Assembly: GCA_033809515.1 (NCBI GenBank) | Contig: JAPXLN010000005.1 | Span: 33,990-97,989 of the forward strand | Source: JAPXLN01 sp033809515 | GTDB taxonomy: Bacteria; Bacillota; Sulfobacillia; Fermentithermobacillales; Fermentithermobacillaceae | Direction of reading: 5' to 3' | DNA: 64,000 nucleotides | In this document: positions 24,730 to 34,138 of the stretch, piece after piece | How the letters are laid out: each line of letters begins with the position of its first letter | Numbering within the stretch: the first letter of the stretch is position 1 | The notes under the pieces: generated by a model | What the model was told of the DNA's origin: nothing | Seen by the model: the letters and a program-made list of their open reading frames with translations, nothing else | Databases searched by the model: none | Made by a program: the position numbers and the translations under genes

Positions 24730-25929
24730 TTACGCCTTTCTGAGAACTCTCAACCCCAGGAACAAAAGAGCGCCAACCAGAATAAGCGTAGGTGTAACCT
24801 TGGCGACAACCATAAGCAAGTCGGTCCAGGCCCGGATGAACGCCTGCCATACGTCTTTCCAGGGAGACGGGGTGTTGGGTTTTGCTCCTTCCTCGCTTAC
24901 ATCTAAGGATACAGAGGACATGGAAATCGCCCTGTCAAAAAACATCTTGCGCCCCCGCATGCTTTCGATGTCACCGCGAATCCGGGAAAGCTCTCCCTCA
25001 ACCTGAAGCAACTCCCCTACAGTCCTGGCCTCCCCAAGTATCTGGAGAAGCCTGTGTTCCTCGTTCTCCTTGTTACGCAGCCTGGCGTCAAGGTCAATGT
25101 ACTCATCAGTTACATCCTGAGCCTGGGTATCTTGCTTGAGAAGCTTGCCTAGACCCGACAGTTCCTCAAGAATCGCTCCGAACTCCCGCGATGGAACCCT
25201 TGCAACCAAATAGAAGGTTGTTCGTTCTTTGCCGGGCTGCCCGCTCTCTGAAAGCGAAGACGATTCGACGTATCCCGAATGCGCTTCAATCACCTGGCAT
25301 CCCTGGCCAAACACACTTCGAGCCTGGCCGCGGCTTACCTCGATGGAAATCTGGGCTTTCCTTATGACGTAATGATCACCGGCGACAGGAGAAACACCCT
25401 GAGCTTGTTTGAGGATACCGGGAACTGAATCGGAGAGCTCCGCCCTTCTGGCGGACTCAGCTCCACTGGAATCAGGAGGCATCATGCCATAGGAAGTGAC
25501 GAGACCTTCGCCCTCCTTGAGAGATGAGAACTTCCTACTGAACAGGCTAAGGCCGAAATGTCTGTCTGCGTACCAGAGGGTACCTGCTATGGAAACCATC
25601 ATTACAAGGACCATCAGGCCAGCCACCGTACTCAAACGTGCCTTGATAGCCGGCGAACGTTGGCGATTCCACAAAGACCTCAGCCACCCACTTCCAGGGA
25701 AAGCTCGTTTTCGGGGTTTCACGGCACTCATTATCCTGCCTCTAAGTTCAGAGGGAGGTTCTACAGGAGGAATGGCCATCAACGCCTCCTTCATATGCCG
25801 CAATTCGGCCAGGGCGTGCCGGCATTCTGAACAGAGAGAAAGATGCTCCTCAAGAGACGCCGCCTCTTCCGGAGACAGTTCCCCATCAAGGTATGCAGAA
25901 AGAATCTCGCCTTCATCGCAGCGTATCAC
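24730..25929 (-). CDS. Membrane anti-sigma factor with DUF4349 domain
   Basis: 399 residues. N-terminal zinc-finger anti-sigma domain (residues 1-45, with LSAYLDGELSPEE and the HLSLCSEC zinc motif), then a basic linker, one membrane segment at about 103-122, and an extracytoplasmic DUF4349 domain (YVIRKAQISIEV, coiled DLDARLRNKENEEHRLLQIL, helix IRGDIESMRGR) and a second C-terminal membrane segment. It would hold the ECF sigma factor encoded just upstream until an envelope signal releases it. The GTG start overlaps the sigma TGA (GTGA), so both are made together. Confidence 0.88.
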   Translation of the reverse strand: MIRCDEGEILSAYLDGELSPEEAASLEEHLSLCSECRHALAELRHMKEALMAIPPVEPPSELRGRIMSAVKPRKRAFPGSGWLRSLWNRQRSPAIKARLSTVAGLMVLVMMVSIAGTLWYADRHFGLSLFSRKFSSLKEGEGLVTSYGMMPPDSSGAESARRAELSDSVPGILKQAQGVSPVAGDHYVIRKAQISIEVSRGQARSVFGQGCQVIEAHSGYVESSSLSESGQPGKERTTFYLVARVPSREFGAILEELSGLGKLLKQDTQAQDVTDEYIDLDARLRNKENEEHRLLQILGEARTVGELLQVEGELSRIRGDIESMRGRKMFFDRAISMSSVSLDVSEEGAKPNTPSPWKDVWQAFIRAWTDLLMVVAKVTPTLILVGALLFLGLRVLRKA

Positions 25930-26555
25930 CTGAGGTCCCCCCTTTCGTCGTTTTTGACGTAGGAAGGCTGAAATTGTTCCTCGAATTGCTCCTCGGACAT
26001 AAGTCTCCTTACCATGTTTCGAGCGCGATGGAGTCTGGACTTGACTGTCCCTACACTAATGTCAAGAATGTCGGCAATCTCCTGATAGGTGTGGCCCTGG
26101 ATATCACAGAGCACGATTATGGTTTTGTACACCGGGTCAAGTTCCTGAATAAGGCTGAGGATTCTGTGGCCTAAAGACATATTTTCCACCAGATCCTCCA
26201 CGCTCATGCCATCGCCTGGAACCTCTTTTGCTACCTGAGATTCTCCGAAATTCAGGGGCTCATCAAGAGAATAAGTTTGGATCTTCTGCTTCTTTCTCAG
26301 GAAATCAAGACTGGCGTTTACGCAAACCCGGTAGACCCAGGTGGAAAACCGGCTATCGCCCCTAAATCCGGGAAGGGCCTGATGCACCTTGAGGAAGACC
26401 TCCTGGACAATATCCATGGCGTCCTCCCTATCCGGGACCATGCGAAAAGCCAGGTTATAGAGACCTTTTTCGTAGCGAGCCACTAAGGCCTCAAAGGCAC
26501 CCTCATCGCCACGGGATGCCTTGCTCACTAGAACCCTTTCATCTCTATCGATCAC
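25926..26555 (-). CDS. ECF-family RNA polymerase sigma factor
   Basis: 209 residues, GTG at 26555 after GGGAGGAAG. Sigma-70 region 2 (FEALVARYEKGLYNLAFRM, DAMDIVQEVFLKVHQAL, FSTWVYRVCVNASLDFLRK) and region 4 (LDPVYKTIIVLCDIQGHTYQEIADIL, then VGTVKSRLHRARNMVRRLM). The two regions are joined by a 35-residue acidic linker. SigW/SigE-like. It is coupled to the anti-sigma gene, inserted between aspS and polA; only 35 bases separate it from aspS, so it may be read through as well as self-regulated. Confidence 0.93.
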   Translation of the reverse strand: MIDRDERVLVSKASRGDEGAFEALVARYEKGLYNLAFRMVPDREDAMDIVQEVFLKVHQALPGFRGDSRFSTWVYRVCVNASLDFLRKKQKIQTYSLDEPLNFGESQVAKEVPGDGMSVEDLVENMSLGHRILSLIQELDPVYKTIIVLCDIQGHTYQEIADILDISVGTVKSRLHRARNMVRRLMSEEQFEEQFQPSYVKNDERGDLR

Positions 26556-26590
26556 AAAACTTCCTCCCGGTTCTCTCCTTACCCATTAAT

Positions 26591-28432
26591 CTAGCTTTCG
26601 CCGGGCGCACCGGTTTTCCTTTTATTCAAACGTATGCCTAGTTCCTCCAATTGAATGGGGTTTACTTCCCCTGGCGCACCCGTCAAAGGACAGCTACCGC
26701 TTGTCGTCTTAGGAAAGGGGATCACGTCCCTAATAGTAGAAAGACCTGCCATCAACATAACCAACCTATCCAAACCGATAGCTATGCCGCCGTGAGGCGG
26801 AGCACCGTACTCAAAAGCATCAAGAAGAAAACCAAACTTTTCCCTGGCTTCACTTGCACTCAAGCCCAACAGCCGGAAAACCTTCTCCTGCAGATCTCTT
26901 CTGTGTATACGTATGGAACCCGACGCAAGTTCCACCCCGTTTAACACAAGATCGTACATTCTCGCCCTTATCTGTCCCTTCTCCTGGCCCTGAGCTCCTC
27001 TTTCCACCTTCTCTATATCCTCTTCAACAGGACAGGTGAAGGGATGGTGAGCTGCCTCCCATTCTCCCGTATCTTGGTTCTTCTCAAGCAACGGGAACTC
27101 AGTTACCCACAGGAAATTGAAGGCGCTCCGGTCGATCAGACCCAGCTTCTTTCCTAGTTCCAGCCTTAGGCGCCCAAGAACGTTGAGGGCTGCTTCAGGC
27201 CGGTCTGCGACTATAGCTACCATGTCGCCCTCGGAAGCTCCGGTTTTCTCAGCTATGTCTGACAATTCCTTTTCACTTAGATGCCTGGCAATAGGAGATC
27301 TGACGTTTCCCTCCCGGTAAGCTACGGTAACCAGCCCGCGGGCCCCCAAGGATCTGGCCATACCGGTCAGATCGTCGATCTCCTGTCTCGACATAGAGGC
27401 CTGTCCCGGGAGGCAGATAGCTCCAATCATGCCGCCTTGGTCTACTGTGCTCCTGAAAACTCCAAACCCCGTGTTTTCAAACACAGGCGTAAGATCCTGT
27501 ATCTCCATGCGGAAACGGGTGTCGGGCTTATCAGACCCAAATCTTGCCATAGCATCGCAGTAAGGTAATCTTGGAAAGGGCGCAACTATGTCAAGGCCCA
27601 GTACTTCTTTCCAAAGGTGAGTTACCAAACCCTCGACCAAACCATAGATAGTCTCTTCATTGGCAAATGACATCTCAATGTCGATCTGGGTATGTTCCGG
27701 TTGCCTGTCCGCACGGAGATCCTCATCTCTGAAACACCTGGCCAGCTGGAAATACTTCTCGATACCGCCTACCATCAAGAGCTGTTTGAAAAGCTGGGGC
27801 GACTGCGCCAGGGCATAGAACTTCCCGGGATCCGTACGACAGGGCACCAGGTAGTCACGGGCGCCCTCCGGAGTGCTCCTGGTCATGGCAGGAGTCTCAA
27901 TCTCCCAAAACCCCTGCTCCGACAGATAATTCCTCACAGCTAAAGCTGTCTTGTGATGGATCTCGAGATTCCTCTGCATAGGAAACCGCCTCAGATCCAG
28001 ATAGCGGTACTTCATCCGCAGCAGCTCATCGGCCTCGGCCTCATCACGTATGTAAAAAGGCGGAGTGCGCGAAGTATTGAGTATTCGCACACGATGAGCT
28101 TGGACCTCTATGCTGCCAGTGGCCATGTCAGGTTTTTCCTGACCTTCTGCCCTTAGCTCAACCGCTCCTGTAACCGCCAGCACATACTCATTTCGGACTT
28201 CTTTGGCCGTCCGGGCACTTTCGGGAAAGGCTCCGGCATCGCAGACTACCTGGACTATCCCGGAACGATCCCTAAGGTCAATGAACACAAGCTCTCCAAG
28301 GTCCCTGCGGCGGTTGACCCACCCCATGAGCGTAACCTGGCGGCCCACATCCCCGGAGGAAAGATCCCCGCATCCGGCGGTCCTTTCCGGGAGCCTGCTA
28401 TAGGTCAGACCGTCATTGCTGTTGCTTGACAT
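26591..28432 (-). CDS. aspS: Aspartyl-tRNA synthetase
   Basis: 613 residues using the second ATG (28432), nine bases after GGAGG; the first ATG at 28438 is too close to the site. Bacterial-type class IIb enzyme: OB-fold anticodon domain (GWVNRRRDLGELVFIDLRD), motif 1 region with ETPAMTRSTPEGARDYLVP, motif 2 FQLARCFRDEDLRADRQPE, the GAD insert (residues about 285-420), motif 3 GGIAIGLDRLVML. The RDLG in the anticodon domain, rather than RDHG, is the pattern seen in discriminating AspRS (E. coli-like), suggesting a separate route to Asn-tRNA. The start overlaps the hisS end by 20 bases. Confidence 0.96.
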   Translation of the reverse strand: MSSNSNDGLTYSRLPERTAGCGDLSSGDVGRQVTLMGWVNRRRDLGELVFIDLRDRSGIVQVVCDAGAFPESARTAKEVRNEYVLAVTGAVELRAEGQEKPDMATGSIEVQAHRVRILNTSRTPPFYIRDEAEADELLRMKYRYLDLRRFPMQRNLEIHHKTALAVRNYLSEQGFWEIETPAMTRSTPEGARDYLVPCRTDPGKFYALAQSPQLFKQLLMVGGIEKYFQLARCFRDEDLRADRQPEHTQIDIEMSFANEETIYGLVEGLVTHLWKEVLGLDIVAPFPRLPYCDAMARFGSDKPDTRFRMEIQDLTPVFENTGFGVFRSTVDQGGMIGAICLPGQASMSRQEIDDLTGMARSLGARGLVTVAYREGNVRSPIARHLSEKELSDIAEKTGASEGDMVAIVADRPEAALNVLGRLRLELGKKLGLIDRSAFNFLWVTEFPLLEKNQDTGEWEAAHHPFTCPVEEDIEKVERGAQGQEKGQIRARMYDLVLNGVELASGSIRIHRRDLQEKVFRLLGLSASEAREKFGFLLDAFEYGAPPHGGIAIGLDRLVMLMAGLSTIRDVIPFPKTTSGSCPLTGAPGEVNPIQLEELGIRLNKRKTGAPGES

Positions 28433-29702
28433 TTCCATTAACCTCCCTGCGCAGAAAAGCTATGACTTCATCTGCCCTGATGGTCTCCTGACGGCCATCA
28501 CTCATGATTCTTAAGCTTACGCAACCTTTGGACATTTCCTCCTCACCGAAAATCGCCACATACCTGGCGTTCAGCCTGTCTGCCTGTTTCATCTGGGACT
28601 TAATGCTTCGCTGTTCGGGGTCAAAATCGCTGGAGAAACCAGCCCTTCGTGTTCCCATTACGAGCCCAAAAGCTTTGGCCAGAGACGACGGAAACTTCTC
28701 TTCCTGAGCGATCACAAAAAGATCGATCTCAGAGGGAACCTCTATGGGCTTTGAGCCTTTCTCTGCGGCTGTCATCATGCGCTCCAGACCCATGGCAAAC
28801 CCTACACCCGGCGTCGGTTTGCCGCCGATTTCCTCCACCAGCCCATCATAACGCCCTCCGCCCAGTAGAGCGTCCTGAGCGCCCAGTGGAGGCCACTTGA
28901 GTTCAAACACTGTCCTGGTGTAGTAATCCAGCCCCCGCACAAGTGCCGTGTCCACTGAATATGCAAGTCCCATTGAGCTCAAAACCTCTCGAAGCTCATC
29001 CCAGTGGTCCTTGCATTCGGAACACAGGTAATCCATGATAGCCGGTGCGTTCCTTACAACTGACCTGCAAGACTCTAGTTTGCAGTCAAGAACCCTGAGA
29101 GGATTGCGCTCCAACCTGTCCTGACAGTCAGGACACAGTTCCTCTTCCCGCTCCTTTAGAAACCCTGTAAGGCGGGTTCGATAGTCCTTCCTGCACAAAG
29201 AACATCCGATGGTGTTAATCACCAACCGGGTTCCGGAAAGGCCCAGCTCATTGGCGATATCCATGGCCAGCATGATTACTTCCACATCGGAATAAGGCGA
29301 GGAAGACCCAAAAATCTCTGCCCCATAGTGATGGAACTCCCGGTAACGCCCAGCCTGGGGCTTCTCATACCTGAACATGGGTCCCAGGTAGAAAAGCTTT
29401 CTGGGCAGTGGGCCTGCCTGCATGCCATGCTCCACAAATGCCCTGGCACAGGGCGCAGTCCCTTCAGGCCTCAGGGTTAGATGCCTCCCTGTCTTATCTT
29501 TGAAAGTGTACATCTCTTTCTGCACAATATCTGTAGCTTCTCCCACGGTCCGTGAGAAGAGCTCCGAATGCTCCAAAACCGGTGTCCGGATCTCTTCGTA
29601 GTTGTACCTGCCTGAGATCCTCCGCAACAGCTCCTCAAGGTATGACCATCGCGAGGAATCCGGCGGCAGAACATCGAAGGTTCCCCGAGGTGCTCTCAAC
29701 AT
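28413..29702 (-). CDS. hisS: Histidyl-tRNA synthetase
   Basis: 429 residues from ATG at 29702 (GGAGGGACC upstream), matching the family start MLRAPRGTFDVLP. Class IIa: motif 1 region EEIRTPVLEHSELF, motif 2 LTLRPEGTAPCARAF, histidine motifs VRGLDYYTRTVFE and LLGGGRYDGL, motif 3 PGVGFAMGLERMM, and the C-terminal anticodon-binding domain. Next to the MBL hydrolase and dtd, the standard Firmicutes order. No T-box leader fits in the 59 bases upstream. Confidence 0.96.
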   Translation of the reverse strand: MLRAPRGTFDVLPPDSSRWSYLEELLRRISGRYNYEEIRTPVLEHSELFSRTVGEATDIVQKEMYTFKDKTGRHLTLRPEGTAPCARAFVEHGMQAGPLPRKLFYLGPMFRYEKPQAGRYREFHHYGAEIFGSSSPYSDVEVIMLAMDIANELGLSGTRLVINTIGCSLCRKDYRTRLTGFLKEREEELCPDCQDRLERNPLRVLDCKLESCRSVVRNAPAIMDYLCSECKDHWDELREVLSSMGLAYSVDTALVRGLDYYTRTVFELKWPPLGAQDALLGGGRYDGLVEEIGGKPTPGVGFAMGLERMMTAAEKGSKPIEVPSEIDLFVIAQEEKFPSSLAKAFGLVMGTRRAGFSSDFDPEQRSIKSQMKQADRLNARYVAIFGEEEMSKGCVSLRIMSDGRQETIRADEVIAFLRREVNGNVKQQQ

Positions 29703-29761
29703 GGCGGTCCCTCCAGAATCATCACGTTTCCGGGCTTGTTCTGTATAGAATACCACAAACG

Positions 29762-30376
29762 TCAGAGGAACGGATTGGCCGTCCGCTCGTGCCTCACCGT
29801 GGTCAAAGAGCCATGACCTGGGTAAATCCGGGTCTCGTCAGGAAGAGACATGACGCTTCGGGCAATGCTGCCAAACAACTCATGGCTGTCGCCTCCAGGC
29901 AGGTCAGTTCGTCCTACACCTTCTTTGAAGATCAGGTCACCTGAAAAAAGATGACCCGGCGTGTACAAACATATGCTGCCCGGAGAATGGCCCGGCGTAT
30001 GGATGGCCTTCAGAGACACAGAACCGCATTTCACGTTGTCACCGTCTTCCAGGGGAGAGATTCCGGTCGGAGACGGAGAGTCCTGGGACATGAACGGATT
30101 CATCCAGCCGGAATCCGTCAGTAACCCGATGTCCCTTTGGCCCATCCAGACAGGAACGGCGGCCGGTCTCTGCACAATTCCCGCCGCCAACCAGTGATCA
30201 AAGTGCCCGTGAGTCAGTACTATGCCCCGGACTATTCCTTCCAGGTCCCGAACCTTCTTGAGGATGTCTTCACCGTCACTGCCCGGGTCAATAATCAGGC
30301 AATCAGGGGACAGAGGGTCTTTCACTATGTAGCAATTGGTTGCCAGGGGACCCACAATCAACCTTGTCACCTTCAC
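29762..30376 (-). CDS. MBL-fold metallohydrolase (glyoxalase II-like)
   Basis: 204 residues. Zinc motifs in order: VLTHGHFDHWLAA (HxHxDH), AIHTPGHSPGS (His), HLFSGDLIFKEGVGRTD (bridging Asp) and IYPGHGSLT (last His). Start GTG at 30376 with GGAAGGTGATAAT. The family includes hydroxyacylglutathione hydrolases and many other thioesterases; between dtd and hisS in Firmicutes its substrate is not established. Confidence 0.9.
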   Translation of the reverse strand: MKVTRLIVGPLATNCYIVKDPLSPDCLIIDPGSDGEDILKKVRDLEGIVRGIVLTHGHFDHWLAAGIVQRPAAVPVWMGQRDIGLLTDSGWMNPFMSQDSPSPTGISPLEDGDNVKCGSVSLKAIHTPGHSPGSICLYTPGHLFSGDLIFKEGVGRTDLPGGDSHELFGSIARSVMSLPDETRIYPGHGSLTTVRHERTANPFL

Positions 30377-30441
30377 ATTATCACCTTCCTGGGGTCATCG
30401 TAGTGAGGGGCTGAAGTCAGAACCTTTGCCTTCGGGAACCT

Positions 30442-30894
30442 TCAGAATTCTTTCTCGCTGGAAAGGAGGATTGTGACCGGCCCGTCGTTGACCAGTCCGA
30501 CCTGCATGTTAGCTCCGAACACACCGGTCTTCACGGTAAGCCCATACTCTACCAACAATGCAACTGTCCTTTCGCAAAGCGCTGCCCCTTGCGCCGGAGG
30601 AGCAGCACGCTCGAAGCCCGGCCTTCTTCCCTTCTTGACGTCACCGTATAGGGTAAACTGGGAGACAACCATTACTTCTCCGCCAACATCCAGAAGGGAT
30701 TTCTGCATCTTGCCGTGTTCACAGGAAAACACCCTAAGATGGGCGATCTTTTCAGCCATATACTCTGCATCTTTATCAGTATCGTTTTTCCCGACTGCAA
30801 GCAATACAAGAGCACCCGGACCTGTGGCCGACTGCAGTTTTCCGTCGATGTGAACTGCAGTCCCGGTGACTCTCTGAAACACAGCCCTCAACAA
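30442..30894 (-). CDS. dtd: D-aminoacyl-tRNA deacylase
   Basis: 150 residues; removes D-amino acids (and glycine mischarged on tRNA-Ala) from tRNA. Motifs MVVSQFTLYGDVKKGRRPGF and the C-terminal QVGLVNDGPVTILL with the Gly-cisPro specificity loop. TTG start at 30894, after AAGGGAGAG. Sits between relA and the MBL hydrolase, as in other Firmicutes. Confidence 0.95.
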   Translation of the reverse strand: MLRAVFQRVTGTAVHIDGKLQSATGPGALVLLAVGKNDTDKDAEYMAEKIAHLRVFSCEHGKMQKSLLDVGGEVMVVSQFTLYGDVKKGRRPGFERAAPPAQGAALCERTVALLVEYGLTVKTGVFGANMQVGLVNDGPVTILLSSEKEF

Positions 30895-30919
30895 TGCTCT
30901 CTCCCTTAATAATGAGCTT

Positions 30920-33157
30920 TCAGCGTCCCCGTCTGAATGCCCTGGTTACTTTTGTGACTCCTTTTACCTGTCGCATGTGAGACAGTATGTCCTCAAGCTC
31001 ATCCAGGTTATGGATCTCAAATACTGTCGAAACTCTGGCGCCGCCATCCAGTTGTCCCCGGGCCTGTGCATTGAGTATGTTGGCGCCTTTGCCGGCAATC
31101 ACGGCAGTGACATCGGCAAACAGCCCCGGCCTGTCAAGGCCCTCCACAGAAATCTCCACCGGGTAGGATGCTTCCACGGTTTCCTCCCACGATGCTTCTA
31201 TAAATCTCTCCTTGTCAGCATACGTCCTCAGACTTGGACAATCCAAACGGTGAACTGATACGCCCCTGCCCCTTGTGATGTAGCCTATGATCGCATCACC
31301 GGGAACGGGATCGCAGCACTGGGCCAGCCGTACCAGAAAATCCTTCATTCCCTTTATGACCACGGCCTCCTCCGGGCCTCTTGGCTTTGCAGGGAGTTGA
31401 ACGGGGATCTCCTCTTTCTGAGGAAGGAGCTCAGGCTTCACCTTCTGCGTTTCATCGCGGATACGTGAAGCTACGTGAATGGGACTGATCCCGCCATATG
31501 CTATTGCGGCATACAAGCTTTCAAAATCCTGCAAGCCCAGCTTTTGGAGCACCGTTTCGAGAACGTCTGTACCGTCCAACCATGCGAGCTGAAGGCCAAC
31601 TCGCTGGACTTCCTTCTCCAGCACAGCCTTAGCCCGGTTTATGTCCTCTTCTCTCATCTGCCTCTTGAAAAAGGCACGGATCTTAGACCTTGCCTGGGAA
31701 GTGCGCACTATGTCCAGCCAGTCCCTGCTGGGTCCCAGAGACTGCCTGTTGGTTAGGATCTCCACGATATCACCGGTGTTCAACTTGCTGCTCAAAGGCA
31801 CCATCTTGCCATTGACCTTTGCCCCGACACAATGATGACCTATGTCAGTGTGAATCTTGTAGGCAAAATCAATAGGGGTCGAACCGACTGGGAGGTCAAT
31901 GACGTCGCCTTTGGGCGTAAACACAAAAACCTCATCGTTGAACACATCAAGCTTGAGCGCTTCCATGAACTCCCTTGCGTCGGTCATTTCCCGCTGCCAT
32001 TCAACCAGTTGTCGCAACCAGGACATTTTCTGCTCAAAAGCCTCGTCTCTAACGCGTCCCTTCTCCTTATAGCGCCAGTGGGCAGCGCTCCCGTACTCAG
32101 CTGTCCGGTCCATCTCCCTGGTCCGGATCTGGATCTCAAAGGGTTCGCCCAGAGGTCCGACTACGGTAGTATGCAGAGACTGGTATCCGTTAGGTTTCGG
32201 CATGGCGACATAGTCCTTAAACCTGCCAGGCATGGGCTTCCACAAAGTATGACATATGCCCAGCGCCTCATAGCAGTCAGGCACAGTGTTTACAATAACC
32301 CTGACCGCCATCAGGTCATACATCTCCGATACTTCCTTACCCTCAGATCTCATCTTCCGGTATATGCTGTAGAGGTTCTTCGCCCTCCCCTGAACCTCGC
32401 ACTGTATACGTTCTTCAGCCATCTTGTCCTTCAACCTTGACATGACCATGGCAGTCTCAGCTTCTCGAGCGGCCCTGGTGGTAACTATAGCTTTAGACAG
32501 CGAAAGGTATTCCTCGGGGTCTAAGTGCTTAAACGAAAGATCCTCCAGTTCCCATTTGAGACGCCATATACCCAGCCTGTGGGCAAGGGGGGCGTAGATC
32601 TCAAGGGTCTCCTGGGCCGTTCGCTTTCTTTTCTCTTCAGACAGAGCATCAAGGGTCCGGAGGTTATGCAATCTATCAGCCAGGCGTATGACTACAACGC
32701 GCCAGTCCTCAGCCATGGCCAGAAACATTTTTCTCAGGTTGGAGACCTGCTCCTCAACTCTGGAGTGAAACTCAATGCGGCTGAGCTTAGTTACTCCGTC
32801 CACGAGCTTTGCTACCTCATCGCCGAACAAAGCACGGATCTCATCGAGCTTGACGTGAGTATCTTCTACGACATCATGAAGTAAAGCAGCAGCCAGGGTC
32901 TCGGCGTCACCCTCCAGTTCAGAGAGAATAGCTGCCACGGCCAGAGGGTGCTCAATGAAATCCTCCCCCGAGAGGCGGACCTGACCCTGGTGAGCGTTAG
33001 CTGCGAAAACGTAAGCTTGCTCAATAACCTCTCTGTCTTCAGCAGAGAGATATGGCCCTATGTCACGACGAAGCTCAGTCGTAATCAAACGCACCATCTT
33101 CTCTGGAATACCTGAGAAGCGACAGCCTAAGTCCGGAACTCCCTGTCGCTTCTCCAA
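30920..33157 (-). CDS. relA: Bifunctional (p)ppGpp synthetase/hydrolase
   Basis: 745 residues from TTG at 33157; ATG at 33097 is an alternative. HD hydrolase domain (residues about 45-200: AANAHQGQVRLSGEDFIEHPL, LLHDVVEDT, RLADRLHNLRTL), synthetase domain (about 235-370: YDLMAVRVIV, KDYVAMPKPNGYQSLHTTV, EIQIRTREMDRTAEYGSAAHW), TGS domain (FVFTPKGDVIDLPVGSTPIDFAY), zinc-finger/helical region with AQCCDPVPGDAIIGYITRGRGVSVH, and C-terminal ACT. Both hydrolase and synthetase residues look intact, so this is a Rel-type bifunctional stringent-response enzyme. Apt lies immediately upstream. Confidence 0.95.
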   Translation of the reverse strand: MEKRQGVPDLGCRFSGIPEKMVRLITTELRRDIGPYLSAEDREVIEQAYVFAANAHQGQVRLSGEDFIEHPLAVAAILSELEGDAETLAAALLHDVVEDTHVKLDEIRALFGDEVAKLVDGVTKLSRIEFHSRVEEQVSNLRKMFLAMAEDWRVVVIRLADRLHNLRTLDALSEEKRKRTAQETLEIYAPLAHRLGIWRLKWELEDLSFKHLDPEEYLSLSKAIVTTRAAREAETAMVMSRLKDKMAEERIQCEVQGRAKNLYSIYRKMRSEGKEVSEMYDLMAVRVIVNTVPDCYEALGICHTLWKPMPGRFKDYVAMPKPNGYQSLHTTVVGPLGEPFEIQIRTREMDRTAEYGSAAHWRYKEKGRVRDEAFEQKMSWLRQLVEWQREMTDAREFMEALKLDVFNDEVFVFTPKGDVIDLPVGSTPIDFAYKIHTDIGHHCVGAKVNGKMVPLSSKLNTGDIVEILTNRQSLGPSRDWLDIVRTSQARSKIRAFFKRQMREEDINRAKAVLEKEVQRVGLQLAWLDGTDVLETVLQKLGLQDFESLYAAIAYGGISPIHVASRIRDETQKVKPELLPQKEEIPVQLPAKPRGPEEAVVIKGMKDFLVRLAQCCDPVPGDAIIGYITRGRGVSVHRLDCPSLRTYADKERFIEASWEETVEASYPVEISVEGLDRPGLFADVTAVIAGKGANILNAQARGQLDGGARVSTVFEIHNLDELEDILSHMRQVKGVTKVTRAFRRGR

Positions 33158-33162
33158 GGTCC

Positions 33163-33705
33163 CTATTCATCCAGTTTGATAACAGAGATCACATCATAGC
33201 CTCTTTCTTCTAGACTAGCCCTCCCGCCTATGTAAGTCAATTCTATGAGAAAGGCAACTGCGCTGACACTGCCGCCCAGCTTTTCCACCATGTCGATAGT
33301 GGCGGAAATAGTGCCTCCCGTTGCGAGAAGATCGTCAAGCACAAGGACTCTTTGCCCCGGTTGCACGGCGTCGGTGTGAATCTCCAATACATCGGTTCCA
33401 TACTCCAGTTTGTACTCGCCAGCCAAAGTCTTGTAAGGAAGTTTTCCTTTTTTTCTTACAGGCGCAAAAGCTTTTTCTGTGGCATACGCAAGAGCACTGC
33501 CGACAATAAAACCTCTCGACTCAGGCGCAACAATGAGATCAAACTCAACACCGGCACAAGCATCCTTTAACGCATCTACAGCTTCTTTGAAGGCAGGTCC
33601 TGAAGCCAGAAGCGTGGTGATATCTTTGAAACTGACTCCCTTAACGGGAAAATCAGGGATCACCCGAAGTCTTGAAGCGAGTCTTTGAGCTGCATCGGCC
33701 TTCAT
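33163..33705 (-). CDS. apt: Adenine phosphoribosyltransferase
   Basis: 180 residues, ATG at 33705. Makes AMP from adenine and PRPP. IPDFPVKGVSFKDITTLL at the N-terminus, VAPESRGFIVGSALAY, RKKGKLPYKT flexible loop, PRPP-binding VLVLDDLLATGGT. Five bases from relA. The usual upstream secDF/recJ genes are absent. Confidence 0.95.
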   Translation of the reverse strand: MKADAAQRLASRLRVIPDFPVKGVSFKDITTLLASGPAFKEAVDALKDACAGVEFDLIVAPESRGFIVGSALAYATEKAFAPVRKKGKLPYKTLAGEYKLEYGTDVLEIHTDAVQPGQRVLVLDDLLATGGTISATIDMVEKLGGSVSAVAFLIELTYIGGRASLEERGYDVISVIKLDE

Positions 33706-33720
33706 ATTCCAACCCCCCAG

Positions 33721-34047
33721 TTATGCCCTGACAGTTCTGTTTGAGTTCCCGGTGACAGGCTGCTCACCCTTGTTAATCAGTTCCTGTATGGTTCTTTCGA
33801 GAGTAACGACTTTGTTGCGCTCTGAGTCCAGCCTCTTAAGAGTATCCTTCAGTTGAGCCCTTGCGGCAATGCTCCCTACCCACTGCCAGATAGCCCCTAT
33901 GACAACTCCAAGAGACAATGACCCTATGACAACCAGAGCTAAGTTCAGACGGAAAGACCAGGCGAGAAACAGGATGTCCACCAGTTGAGCGTTTTGAAGG
34001 GCAAATGTCACCACTATCAAGAGGATAACAATGGCCAGGATAATCAT
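33721..34047 (-). CDS. LapA/DUF1049-family membrane protein
   Basis: 108 residues from ATG at 34047 (AAGGAGGG upstream); the frame is open to 34122. Two membrane segments (MIILAIVILLIVVTFALQNAQ and LALVVIGSLSLGVVIGAIW) followed by a coiled region (LKDTLKRLDSERNKVVTLERTIQELI). The 'FALQNAQ.V.I.F' and 'SLGVVIG' features are typical of LapA, which in E. coli is a minor partner in lipopolysaccharide assembly; in Gram-positive bacteria its role is unknown. Confidence 0.8.
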   Translation of the reverse strand: MIILAIVILLIVVTFALQNAQLVDILFLAWSFRLNLALVVIGSLSLGVVIGAIWQWVGSIAARAQLKDTLKRLDSERNKVVTLERTIQELINKGEQPVTGNSNRTVRA

Positions 34048-34138
34048 TCCGGAACCCTCCTTCCTGTCAGTTGCCCCTAAGGAGCTAACACGCAGATCCG
34101 CTGAAATTGCGGTTCTGTTCATAGATAGACTACACTGA

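Noticed and set aside
29703..29761. T-box leader before hisS-aspS
   Set aside because: The gap is too short and has no specifier-loop or TGGNACC-like block.
31832..32440. Open frame of about 200 codons on the plus strand
   Set aside because: It lies fully antisense to relA, whose protein is well conserved; the frame has no ribosome binding site and no recognisable domain.
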